Origin: Stenotrophomonas maltophilia
Lineage (GTDB): Bacteria > Pseudomonadota > Gammaproteobacteria > Xanthomonadales > Xanthomonadaceae
DNA length: 64,000 bases
Reading direction: 5' to 3'
Assembly: GCA_002387845.1 (NCBI GenBank)
Contig: DGLB01000060.1
Span: 1 to 64,000 of the forward strand
Program-made: the position numbers and the translations under genes
Part shown: positions 48,951 to 57,422 of the stretch, in pieces
Numbering within the stretch: the first letter of the stretch is position 1
Layout of the letters: each line of letters starts with the position of its first letter
Notes under the pieces: generated by a model
Database searches by the model: none
Told to the model about the DNA's origin: nothing
The model's input: only the letters and a program-made list of their open reading frames with translations

Positions 48951-49556
48951 TCAGTTCGGGCCGCACCGGTAATCCACCGGCATGCGGCTGTCGCGGAAGG
49001 GATCGGTGAGCGCGTCGGTGTATTCGCCCATCAACAGGCGGTGCGTCGGCAGCAGGTTCTGCCGGTAGAAGCGACTGAACGACGCCAGACGCTCACCGCG
49101 CGCAGTAAGCGTGACGCAGCCGTTGTGGATCTCCACCGTGCCCGACTGCAGCTGCTCGGTCAGGCGCACTTCCACCAGATGGTGTTCGCGCACGTACTCT
49201 TCGGTGAAGACCTGCCGGAAGGCGTCCTCGCGGATGCCGCCGCCACGCTGCTGCAGCTTCTCCAGGATGTAGAACGACAGCGAGCGGTCAATGACGGTGG
49301 GGAGGGAAATGGCGAATACGTAGCCGCCCAGCATCCAGATCACCACCAGCTGGATCAGCTCCAGCCGGCTGAAGTCACGGAACCACTTCAACAGGTACAG
49401 CGTGCCGAACACACCGACCGTGGCGATCACCGCATCGAGGATGCTGGCATACAGCACTACATTCACCCGGAAGTGACGCATATGCACGTAGTACACCAGC
49501 AGCAGGGCAACGATGAAGAGCACCGTCGCCAGCCCGGCGCGCAGGAACTTGTTCAT
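48951..49556 (-). CDS. Unrecognised membrane protein in Gtr-like cluster
   Basis: 201 aa. Three N-terminal helices (about 8-24, 33-53 and 66-86), then a 115-residue soluble part with REDAFRQVFTEEYVREHHLV. No family recognised. The start overlaps the gtrA stop by ATGA and its stop is 3 bp before the next start, so it belongs to the cluster and may assist the transferase. Confidence 0.65.
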   Translation of the reverse strand: MNKFLRAGLATVLFIVALLLVYYVHMRHFRVNVVLYASILDAVIATVGVFGTLYLLKWFRDFSRLELIQLVVIWMLGGYVFAISLPTVIDRSLSFYILEKLQQRGGGIREDAFRQVFTEEYVREHHLVEVRLTEQLQSGTVEIHNGCVTLTARGERLASFSRFYRQNLLPTHRLLMGEYTDALTDPFRDSRMPVDYRCGPN

Positions 49557-49954
49557 TTGAACACCACGAATTTGTTGATGAGGAAGCTGCACACCATCTG
49601 CAATCCGGTGATGAGCAGGAAGCCGATCCGGTAATCCAGTCCGAGCCAATCGGCCCAGGCAAACATCAGCAGCGCGTGCAGCAGCGCGATGCTGGCATAC
49701 ACCAGCACAAACAACGAACCCTGCTTGAACGCGCTCCCCGGGCGACCCGGGAAAACGAAGTAACGATTGCCCAGGAACGAGGCGGTAATGCCAAACACCG
49801 CAGCAATGCCGTTGGCGACGGCGGCCAGCGGCACGTGCAGCACCTCGATGCACACGTGCAGCACACTGAAATGCACGGCGGTGGCCACCAGTCCGTTGAT
49901 CAGGAAGCGGACCAGCTGGCCGCTCAGGCCCTTACGCGCTGCGGCGGCCGGCAT
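49553..49954 (-). CDS. GtrA-family flippase-like protein
   Basis: 133 aa with four membrane helices, as in GtrA. LVRFLINGLVATAVHFSVL at the start and SFLGNRYFVF plus SFLINKFVVFK at the end are family hallmarks. GtrA proteins are thought to flip undecaprenyl-phosphate sugar across the inner membrane. It overlaps gtrB by 23 bp. Confidence 0.88.
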   Translation of the reverse strand: MPAAAARKGLSGQLVRFLINGLVATAVHFSVLHVCIEVLHVPLAAVANGIAAVFGITASFLGNRYFVFPGRPGSAFKQGSLFVLVYASIALLHALLMFAWADWLGLDYRIGFLLITGLQMVCSFLINKFVVFK

Positions 49955-50876
49955 GCTGCACTTCTTCGACGAACTCGCGGTAGCTGCCGACGCCCAGGAC
50001 GCCCCCGCTGCGGATCATGCCCGACAGCATCAGGGTGATCAGCGTCAGCGCCGCCGTCTGCAGGAACACCAGCAGCAGGATGCCGGCGGCCAGCGAGAAC
50101 CAGCCCGGCGTGGCAAAGCCCAGCATCTTCAGCACGGTGGCGATGATGCCGCCGGTGATGGAGAAGGCTGCCACGATCGTGCAGGCAATACCCACCCGCA
50201 CCAGCACGTCTTCGGCAAACACCATCAGCGCGCGGAAGCCGTGCAGCGCCAGGCCGACGAAGTTCATCTTGCTGCGTCCGGCGTAGCGCGGGCCACGGTC
50301 GAGCAGACAGCTGCCGACCCGCAGCTTGGAGCCGAGCACGCAGGCGGCGACGTGGATCCACAGCTCCTGCATGGAGGCCAGACGACGCACTGCCGGCATC
50401 TTGGCCGCCATGAAGTTGCCGAAGCTGATTCGGCGACCGCTGAGCAGCGAGAACAGCAGCTTGTAGACGATGTAGAACGCTTTGAACTTCACTGATTCCA
50501 CCCGGCTGCGGCGGCTGGCCACCACCACATCGACATCGTCGCTGGCCAGCCCTTTGACCAGCTCGGTGATGCTTTCCGGCGTGTCTTCGCCATCGGAGTC
50601 CATGGTCACGACGACCACGTCGTCGCCGAACTGTTCGGCCACGTAGCTCAGGCCAATGGCAATGGCGCGCTGGTGGCCGACGTTGCGGCGCAGCTTGATG
50701 ACCACGCCTTCCAGCCCGGACGCCTCGATGGCCGTTACCGGCAAGGGCTGGCGAACCGAGCCATCGTCAACCGCGACGATGAAGGTGTCGCTGCCCTGCG
50801 TGCGGGCCAACTCGACAAACAGCTTCGAGGACGCTTCAAGGTCTTCATAGACCGGCATCACCACGACTTTCCGCAT
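49932..50876 (-). CDS. GT2 polyprenyl-phosphate glycosyltransferase (GtrB/DPM-like)
   Basis: 314 aa. GT-A domain with VVMPVYED, DDGS and the DSDGED metal motif, and RRNVGHQRAIAIGLSY. Two C-terminal membrane helices (about 225-250 and 260-290) fit GtrB, which loads a sugar on undecaprenyl phosphate. The sugar (glucose or other) cannot be told. It starts 11 bp after the UDP-xylose synthase stop. Confidence 0.85.
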   Translation of the reverse strand: MRKVVVMPVYEDLEASSKLFVELARTQGSDTFIVAVDDGSVRQPLPVTAIEASGLEGVVIKLRRNVGHQRAIAIGLSYVAEQFGDDVVVVTMDSDGEDTPESITELVKGLASDDVDVVVASRRSRVESVKFKAFYIVYKLLFSLLSGRRISFGNFMAAKMPAVRRLASMQELWIHVAACVLGSKLRVGSCLLDRGPRYAGRSKMNFVGLALHGFRALMVFAEDVLVRVGIACTIVAAFSITGGIIATVLKMLGFATPGWFSLAAGILLLVFLQTAALTLITLMLSGMIRSGGVLGVGSYREFVEEVQHAGRRSA

Positions 50877-50887
50877 GCGCGTTCTCC

Positions 50888-51844
50888 TTACGCCTGCAGC
50901 CGGTGACGGAAATAGGCGATGGTTTCCTTCAGCCCGTCTTCCAGTGCCACCTTGGGCTCCCAGTCGAACGTGGCCTTGGCCAGGCTGATGTCCGGCTGGC
51001 GCTGGCGCGGATCGTCAGAGGGCAAGGGCCGGAACTCGATTTTCGATTTGCCGCCGACCAGACGGACCACGGTTTCAGCCAGCTGCAGCATGGTGAACTC
51101 GGTCGGATTGCCGATGTTGACCGGGCCGGTGAACTCGGCCGGCGTGTCCATCAGGCGCAACATGCCCTCAATGAGGTCGTCCACATAACAGAAGCTGCGG
51201 GTCTGCTGGCCATCCCCGTAGATGGTGATCGGCTCACCGCGCAGCGCCTGCACGATGAAGTTGCTGACCACGCGGCCATCGTTGGGGTGCATGCGCGGGC
51301 CATAAGTGTTGAAGATGCGCATGACCTTGACCTCCAGCTGATGCTGGCGCCAGTAGTCGAAGAACAGGGTCTCGGCGCAGCGCTTGCCTTCGTCATAGCA
51401 GCTGCGGATGCCGATGGGATTGACCCGGCCCCAGTAGCCTTCCACCTGCGGGTGGATCTCCGGATCACCATAGACTTCGCTGGTGCTGGCCTGCAGGATG
51501 CGCGCGCCAGTGCGTTTGGCCAGGCCGAGCATGTTGATCGCCCCGTGCACGCTGGTCTTGGTGGTCTGCACCGGGTCGTGCTGGTAGTGGATCGGCGAGG
51601 CCGGGCACGCCAGGTTGAAAATGCGGTCTACCTCCACGTACAGCGGGAAGGTGACATCGTGGCGCATCAGCTCGAAGCGGGAATGCCCCAGCAGTCCTTC
51701 GACATTGGCCTTGCTGCCGGTGTAGAAGTTGTCAACGCACAAGACGTCGTGACCCGCCTCGATCAGGCGGTCGCACAGATGGGAGCCCAGGAAACCGGCA
51801 CCGCCGGTTACAAGCACGCGATTCTGATCGGGGGTGAACTTCAA
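50888..51844 (-). CDS. UDP-glucuronate decarboxylase (UDP-xylose synthase)
   Basis: Extended SDR enzyme: UDP-glucuronate to UDP-xylose + CO2, NAD bound. 318 aa from TTG 51844, which has GAGGAA 4 nt upstream; a TTG at 51919 is in frame but less likely. NAD motif TGGAGFLGSHL; catalytic Y-x3-K in SCYDEGKRCAE. The stretches LACPASPIHYQHDPVQTTK and ASTSEVYGDPEIHPQ are diagnostic for UXS rather than for GalE or RmlB. The UDP-glucuronate would come from a Ugd elsewhere. Confidence 0.88.
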   Translation of the reverse strand: MKFTPDQNRVLVTGGAGFLGSHLCDRLIEAGHDVLCVDNFYTGSKANVEGLLGHSRFELMRHDVTFPLYVEVDRIFNLACPASPIHYQHDPVQTTKTSVHGAINMLGLAKRTGARILQASTSEVYGDPEIHPQVEGYWGRVNPIGIRSCYDEGKRCAETLFFDYWRQHQLEVKVMRIFNTYGPRMHPNDGRVVSNFIVQALRGEPITIYGDGQQTRSFCYVDDLIEGMLRLMDTPAEFTGPVNIGNPTEFTMLQLAETVVRLVGGKSKIEFRPLPSDDPRQRQPDISLAKATFDWEPKVALEDGLKETIAYFRHRLQA

Positions 51845-51911
51845 GGCATTCCTCGGCGTATCGGCATGGCGCTGGACGGGCCGCCCCTTGTTGCCGGGGG
51901 CTGGCTCGGAT

Positions 51912-52829
51912 TCAGCCAATTGTATGCGAAACGTCCTGGGCCAGTTCCCCGATGACCTGCTGCAGCCCCTCCCGCCAGGGCGGGAGGGTCAACCCCATCT
52001 CGCGCTGAAGGCGGTGATTGTCCAGCACGGACCACGCCGGGCGCTGCACGCGTGCGGGGTACTCGGCGCTGGAAATGGGGATCACCTGCGGCGTCTTCTG
52101 CAGCACGCCCTGCCGGTGGGCCTCGGCAAAGATCGCCTCCGCGAAGCCTGCCCAGCTGGTCTGGCCGGAGGCTGTCAGGTGCCAGGTGCCGCTGTGCCTG
52201 GCCGGGTGGATTAAGGCGAGCGCGGTGATGTCGGCAATCAGCTGGGCGCTGGTCGGCGTGCCGATCTGGTCGGACACCACCCGCACGCTGTCATGATCGG
52301 CTGCCAACCGCAGCATGGTGCGCAGGAAGTTCCTGCCGTGCGCGGCATAGACCCAGGCGGTCCTGAAAATCAGATAACGGCCGCCGGCTTCGCGCACCGC
52401 CTGCTCACCGTCGCACTTGGTGACGCCGTAGACGTTCAGCGGCGCGGTCGGATCCTCCTCGGTGTAGGGCTCGCTACCCTTGCCGTCGAACACGTAATCC
52501 GTGGAATAGTGCACGAACGGCACTGCATGGTCCGCGCACCAACGCGCGATCACGCCTGGTGCATCGGTGTTGACCCGGCGCGCGCCCGCTGCATCCTGCT
52601 CGGCGGCATCAACGGCGGTGTAGGCCGCGGCATTGATCACTGCCGTGGGGCGCACGCGATCCAGCAGCATGGGCAGATGCTCTGGCTGGTCGAGATTCGC
52701 CACCTCGCAGGGCCGCCCGTCGGCCAGATGACCACTACGGGTCGCGCCCAGCACTGCACCATGGGGAGCCAGGGCACGCAGCAGCACCTGTCCCACCTGC
52801 CCGCCTGCACCAAGGACGAGAAACGTCAT
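51912..52829 (-). CDS. rmlD: dTDP-4-dehydrorhamnose reductase
   Basis: Last step of dTDP-L-rhamnose synthesis. 305 aa. GAGGQVGQVL nucleotide motif, AAYTAVDAAE, STDYVFDGKG, and Y-x3-K in VYGVTKCDGE. Start ATG 52829 overlaps the rmlC stop by ATGA. Confidence 0.95.
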   Translation of the reverse strand: MTFLVLGAGGQVGQVLLRALAPHGAVLGATRSGHLADGRPCEVANLDQPEHLPMLLDRVRPTAVINAAAYTAVDAAEQDAAGARRVNTDAPGVIARWCADHAVPFVHYSTDYVFDGKGSEPYTEEDPTAPLNVYGVTKCDGEQAVREAGGRYLIFRTAWVYAAHGRNFLRTMLRLAADHDSVRVVSDQIGTPTSAQLIADITALALIHPARHSGTWHLTASGQTSWAGFAEAIFAEAHRQGVLQKTPQVIPISSAEYPARVQRPAWSVLDNHRLQREMGLTLPPWREGLQQVIGELAQDVSHTIG

Positions 52830-53383
52830 GGCAGGTAGACCGGCAACCGGTCCTCGGGCACATCCTTGAGGAACGGTGCCTGCTCGTCTTTGGCCGACAG
52901 CTGCGGTTGGCTGATGGGCCAGTCCACCGCGATGTCGGCGTCATTCCAGCGGATGCCGGCGTCGGCTTCCTTTACGTAGACGTCAGTACAGAGGTAGCTG
53001 AACAGCGCGGTTTCTGACAGCACCGCGAAGCCGTGCGCGAAGCCTTCCGGGATCCAGAATTGACGCTTGTTTTCCGCACTCAGCACCACCGCTTCCCAGC
53101 GACCAAACGTGGGCGAACCGCGTCTGATGTCAACCGCCACGTCATAGACCTCGCCCTCGAGCACGCTTACGAGCTTTCCTTGAGGACGCGGCCATTGGTA
53201 ATGAAGGCCACGCAGGACGCCTCGACTCGACGAAGACACATTGCTCTGTACGAACGAAGTTGGCAATCCGAGCAGTTGGAACCGCTCCGCATTCCAGGAT
53301 TCGAAGAAGAAACCACGTTCATCCCCGAACACTTTAGGCTCGATCACTGCGCAACCCGGCAGTGCCGTCTGAATTACTTTCAC
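52826..53383 (-). CDS. rmlC: dTDP-4-dehydrorhamnose 3,5-epimerase
   Basis: 185 aa from GTG 53383, which overlaps the rmlA stop (GTGA). Cupin fold with GVLRGLHYQWPRPQGKLV (catalytic His), FWIPEGFAHGFAVLSE and the Tyr/Asp segment DAGIRWNDADIAVDW. All conserved RmlC residues appear present. Confidence 0.95.
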   Translation of the reverse strand: MKVIQTALPGCAVIEPKVFGDERGFFFESWNAERFQLLGLPTSFVQSNVSSSSRGVLRGLHYQWPRPQGKLVSVLEGEVYDVAVDIRRGSPTFGRWEAVVLSAENKRQFWIPEGFAHGFAVLSETALFSYLCTDVYVKEADAGIRWNDADIAVDWPISQPQLSAKDEQAPFLKDVPEDRLPVYLP

Positions 53384-54267
53384 GGCACTACTCCTCGCTC
53401 CGCGAGCTTGACCAGATACTGACCATATCCATTCTTCTGCAACGGGGCGGCCAACGCGAGCAGCTGCTCCGCGCTGATCCAGCCCTTGCCAAATGCCACT
53501 TCTTCGGGACAGCACACCTGGAGACCCTGTCTCGTCTGAATTGTCTCAATGAAGTTGGATGCTTCCAGCAATGATCTGTGTGTGCCGGTATCAAGCCACG
53601 CGAATCCACGACCCAACGCCTGCAGATGCAACTGCCCATCCAGCAGGTAGCGACGATTCAGGTCAGTAATCTCCAGCTCCCCACGCCCCGAAGGTCTCAA
53701 CTCGGCGGCGTAGTCACACGCGTTGCCGTCGTAGAAGTACAGGCCGGTGACCGCATAGTTGGAACGCGGGTTGGCCGGCTTCTCGACCAGGTCGACAACC
53801 TTGCCGGCCTTGTCGAACTCGGCCACGCCATAGCGCTCCGGGTCGTTCACCCAGTAACCGAAGACGGTGGCACCGGCTTCACGCGCATCGGCATTGCGCA
53901 GTACTTCGCGCAGGCCGTGGCCATGGAAGATGTTGTCGCCAAGCACCAGGCAGCTCGGTTTGCCGCCGACGAAGTCGCGGCCGATCAGGTAGGCCTGGGC
54001 CAGGCCGTCCGGGCTGGGCTGCACCGCGTACTCGATGTTCATGCCCCACTGCGATCCATCGCCCAGCAGCTGCTGGAACAGGGCCTGCTCATGCGGGGTA
54101 TTGATGATCAGCACATCACGGATGCCCGCCAGCATCAGCACGCTGAGCGGGTAATAGATCATCGGCTTGTCGTACACCGGCAGCAACTGCTTGCTGACAC
54201 CCTTGGTGATCGGATAAAGCCGGGTGCCGGAGCCCCCGGCCAGAATGATGCCCTTGCGTTGCGTCAT
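53380..54267 (-). CDS. rmlA: Glucose-1-phosphate thymidylyltransferase
   Basis: Makes dTDP-glucose, first step of the rhamnose path. 295 aa. GIILAGGSGTRLYPITKGVS nucleotide motif and LVLGDNIFHGHG; GFAWLDTGTHRSLLEAS near the C-terminus. GAGGA precedes ATG 54267, 9 bp after the rmlB stop. Confidence 0.96.
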   Translation of the reverse strand: MTQRKGIILAGGSGTRLYPITKGVSKQLLPVYDKPMIYYPLSVLMLAGIRDVLIINTPHEQALFQQLLGDGSQWGMNIEYAVQPSPDGLAQAYLIGRDFVGGKPSCLVLGDNIFHGHGLREVLRNADAREAGATVFGYWVNDPERYGVAEFDKAGKVVDLVEKPANPRSNYAVTGLYFYDGNACDYAAELRPSGRGELEITDLNRRYLLDGQLHLQALGRGFAWLDTGTHRSLLEASNFIETIQTRQGLQVCCPEEVAFGKGWISAEQLLALAAPLQKNGYGQYLVKLAERGVVP

Positions 54268-54276
54268 GTCGGTTCC

Positions 54277-55332
54277 TCAGGCGCTGGTGCCGATGCGCTG
54301 CAGGCGGTAACTGCCATCCAGCACGCCGTTGACCCATTCCTGGTTGTCCAGGTACCAGTCCACGGTGAAGGCGATGCCTTGTTCGAAGGTGTGCTTCGGT
54401 TCCCAGCCCAGCTGGTCCTTCAATTTGCTGGCGTCGATCGCGTAGCGGCGGTCGTGCCCCGGGCGGTCGGCTACATGGGTGATCTGGCGGCTGCGCGGCT
54501 GGCCGTCCTGGCGCGGGCGGCGCGCGTCGAGCAGGGCGCAGATGGTCTGCACCACTTCGATGTTCTGCTTTTCCGAATTGCCGCCCACGTTGTAGGTTTC
54601 GCCGACCTGGCCCTTGGCCAGCACGGTGCGGATGGCTTCGCAGTGGTCGCTGACGAACAGCCAGTCGCGGACCTGCTTGCCGTCGCCGTACACCGGCAGC
54701 GGCTCGCCGGCCAGCGCCTTGGCGATCACCAGCGGGATGAGCTTTTCCGGGAAGTGGTACGGGCCATAGTTGTTCGAGCAGTTGGTGGTCAGCACCGGCA
54801 GCCCATAGGTGTGGTGGAACGCGCGCACCAGGTGGTCCGAGGCCGCTTTGGACGCCGAATAGGGGGAGTTGGGGGCGTACGGGGTGGTCTCGCTGAACTT
54901 GCCGGTCTCGCCCAGGGTGCCGTACACCTCGTCGGTGGACACATGCAGGAAGCGGAACGCCTCGCCCTTGTCGGCCGGCAACGCCCTCCAGTAGTCACGC
55001 ACAGCTTCGAGCAGAGCCAGAGTACCTACCACGTTGGTCTGGATGAAGGCACCGGGGCCGTCGATGGAGCGGTCCACGTGGCTCTCGGCAGCGAAGTTCA
55101 AAACCGCATCGGGATGGAACTCGTTCAGCAGGCGTGTCACCAGCGAGTGGTCGCCAATGTCTCCATGCACGAATACGTGGTCCGGGTTGCCCTCAAGCGC
55201 GGCCAGGGTCTTGAGGTTGCCGGCATAGGTGAGCATGTCCAGATTGACGACGCGGACGCCCTGCGAGACGGCGTCCAGGACAAAGTTGCCACCAATGAAA
55301 CCGGCACCTCCGGTGACAAGCCATGTGGGCAC
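54277..55332 (-). CDS. rmlB: dTDP-glucose 4,6-dehydratase
   Basis: 351 aa from GTG 55332, with AAGGAG upstream. TGGAGFIGGNFV NAD motif, STDEVYG, and Y-x3-K in YSASKAASDHLV; NNYGPYHFPEKLIPL is typical. First gene of a nine-gene minus-strand run ending at 47268, spaced by overlaps or short gaps. Its promoter must lie in the 263 bp shared with etfB. Confidence 0.96.
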   Translation of the reverse strand: MPTWLVTGGAGFIGGNFVLDAVSQGVRVVNLDMLTYAGNLKTLAALEGNPDHVFVHGDIGDHSLVTRLLNEFHPDAVLNFAAESHVDRSIDGPGAFIQTNVVGTLALLEAVRDYWRALPADKGEAFRFLHVSTDEVYGTLGETGKFSETTPYAPNSPYSASKAASDHLVRAFHHTYGLPVLTTNCSNNYGPYHFPEKLIPLVIAKALAGEPLPVYGDGKQVRDWLFVSDHCEAIRTVLAKGQVGETYNVGGNSEKQNIEVVQTICALLDARRPRQDGQPRSRQITHVADRPGHDRRYAIDASKLKDQLGWEPKHTFEQGIAFTVDWYLDNQEWVNGVLDGSYRLQRIGTSA

Positions 55333-55595
55333 AGCCGGTACTCCTTGTTACATATGGATTCTGGTCGACCGCGAGGCCGTTCCGATTCAGCTGTACAGCA
55401 TACCCCGAGGCCTCTTCACGTCGGTACGGGGATCATGAATGTGCAATCACCGGAGCGCGTGCGATGCCGCACCGCAGCATAACCATACGCATTCGCATGG
55501 TAGCGCGATGACAGTTAGAATCCAGATCCCACCCCCGCCCCGGCGGCCCATTCCGGCTCCGGACGTTCCCCAGTTAGTGAAGGATCGAGCACCAG

Positions 55596-56342
55596 ATGAA
55601 AATCCTCGTCGCGTACAAGCGCGTGGTGGACTACAACGTCCGCATTCAGGTCAAGCCGGACGGCTCCGGCGTGGTCACCGACGGCGTCAAGCTGTCGCCC
55701 AACCCCTTTGACGAAATCGCCCTGGAAGAAGCCCTGCGCCTGCGCGACAAGGGCATCGCCACCGAAGTCGTGGTCGCCACCATCGCCCCGGCCGACGCCC
55801 AGGCGCACCTGCGCAACGGCCTGGCCATGGGCGCGAACCGCGCCATCCATGTGGTCACCGACCAGGCGATCCAGCCGCTGACCGCCGCCCGCACCCTGCT
55901 CAAGCTGATCGAGAAGGAACAGCCTGACCTGGTGATCCTGGGCAAGCAGGCCATTGACGACGATGCCAACCAGACCGGCCAGATGCTGGCCACGCTGTGG
56001 GGTCGCCCGCAGGCGACCTTCGCCAGCAAGCTGGAGATTGCCGACGGCAAGGCCACGGTCACCCGTGAGGTCGACGCCGGCCTGGAAACGCTGGAAGTGG
56101 ACCTGCCGGCCGTGGTCACCACCGACCTGCGCCTGAACGAGCCGCGCTTCATCAAGCTGCCGGACATCATGAAGGCCAAGGCCAAGCCGCTGGAAAGCCT
56201 GCCGCTGGCTGACCTGGGCGTGGACGCCGCCGATACCTTCAACACCACCCACTACGCCGCCCCGGGCAAGCGCAGCAAGGGCGTGATGGTCAAGGATGCC
56301 GCCGAGCTGGTGGCCGCACTCAAGCAGAAGGGGTTGCTGTAA
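55596..56342 (+). CDS. etfB: Electron transfer flavoprotein subunit beta
   Basis: Carries electrons from acyl-CoA dehydrogenases to ETF-ubiquinone oxidoreductase. 248 aa. MKILVAYKRVVDYNVRI start; family signature in the segment from VDLPAVVTTDLRLNEPR to MKAKAKPL. It binds AMP. Stop and etfA start overlap by one base (TAATG). Confidence 0.95.
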   Translation: MKILVAYKRVVDYNVRIQVKPDGSGVVTDGVKLSPNPFDEIALEEALRLRDKGIATEVVVATIAPADAQAHLRNGLAMGANRAIHVVTDQAIQPLTAARTLLKLIEKEQPDLVILGKQAIDDDANQTGQMLATLWGRPQATFASKLEIADGKATVTREVDAGLETLEVDLPAVVTTDLRLNEPRFIKLPDIMKAKAKPLESLPLADLGVDAADTFNTTHYAAPGKRSKGVMVKDAAELVAALKQKGLL

Positions 56343-57280
56343 TGAGCAATATTCTTGTTGTTGCCGAACACCACGACGGCAAGCTCAACCCGGCCACCGC
56401 CAAGACCGTCAGCGCCGCCGCTGCGATCAGCGGTGCCCGCATCGACGTGGTGGTGCTGGCCGCCGACCCGGCCGCCGTGGCCGCCCAGGCCGCACAGCTG
56501 GCCGGCGTGGCCAAGGTGCTGACCGTGGCCAACGCCGCCAACGCGCAGGCCCTGGCCCAGGTGCAGGCCCCGCAGATCGCGCAGCTGGCCAAGGGTTACA
56601 CCCATGTGTTCGGCCCGTCGACCACCTTCGGCAAGGACCTGATGCCCTGCGTGGCCGCCCTGCTGGGCGTGAACCAGGTTTCGGACCTGATGACCGTGGA
56701 AGGCCCGCACACCTTCAAACGTCCGATCTACGCCGGCAACGCCATCATCACCGTTGAGGTGCCGTCCGACCAGATCGTGGTGGCTACCGTGCGCGCCGCC
56801 TCCTGGCCGGAAGCCGCCCAGGGCGGCAGTGCCGCCGTTGAAGCAGCGAGCGTGGATGCGGCCCTGCCGACCCACACCCGCTTCATCGGCCTGGCCGCCG
56901 GTGCCAGCGACCGCCCGGACCTGCAGAGCGCCAAGCGCGTGGTCTCCGGTGGCCGCGGCGTCGGCTCGGAAGAGAACTTCAAGATCATCTTCCAGCTGGC
57001 CGACAAGCTCGGGGCGGCCGTCGGTGCCTCGCGCGCCGCCGTGGACGCAGGCTACGTGCCCAGCGACCTGCAGGTCGGCCAGACCGGCAAGATCATCGCG
57101 CCTGAGCTGTATGTGGCCGTGGGCATCAGCGGTGCCATCCAGCACCTGACCGGGATCAAGGACGCCGGCACCATCGTGGCGATCAACAAGGACCCGGACT
57201 CGCCGATCTTCGAGATTGCCGATATCGGGCTGGTGGGCGACCTGTTCACCTTGCTGCCGGAGCTGGAAGCGGCGCTGTAA
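56342..57280 (+). CDS. etfA: Electron transfer flavoprotein subunit alpha
   Basis: FAD-binding partner of EtfB. 312 aa. The C-terminal FAD domain is clear: SGGRGVGSEENF, then GQTGKIIAPELYVAVGISGA, GTIVAINKDPDSPIFEIADI and GLVGDLFTLLPEL. A terminator follows 20 bp on. Confidence 0.96.
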   Translation: MSNILVVAEHHDGKLNPATAKTVSAAAAISGARIDVVVLAADPAAVAAQAAQLAGVAKVLTVANAANAQALAQVQAPQIAQLAKGYTHVFGPSTTFGKDLMPCVAALLGVNQVSDLMTVEGPHTFKRPIYAGNAIITVEVPSDQIVVATVRAASWPEAAQGGSAAVEAASVDAALPTHTRFIGLAAGASDRPDLQSAKRVVSGGRGVGSEENFKIIFQLADKLGAAVGASRAAVDAGYVPSDLQVGQTGKIIAPELYVAVGISGAIQHLTGIKDAGTIVAINKDPDSPIFEIADIGLVGDLFTLLPELEAAL

Positions 57281-57299
57281 GCCTCTTCCTGCGTCAACG

Positions 57300-57332
57300 A
57301 AGCCGTGTCACCACTGGTGGCGCGGCTTTTTT
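57300..57332 (+). terminator. Rho-independent terminator of etfBA
   Basis: AAGCCG / CGGCTT outer stem with an inner CCAC-TG-GTGG pairing, followed by a run of T to 57332. Confidence 0.8.
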
Positions 57333-57387
57333 GTGCCCCTGCCGAGTTAATGGCACGCGAGGCGACACCGCGTTCAGAACTGGCCGC

Positions 57388-57393
57388 TATAAT
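57388..57393 (+). promoter_or_regulatory. Consensus -10 box upstream of xanA
   Basis: A perfect TATAAT lies 29 bp before ATG 57423. No good -35 is visible at the right spacing. With the terminator just upstream, it marks a separate xanA promoter. Confidence 0.5.
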
Positions 57394-57422
57394 CGCTGGT
57401 CACCCCCGAATGGACTGGATTG

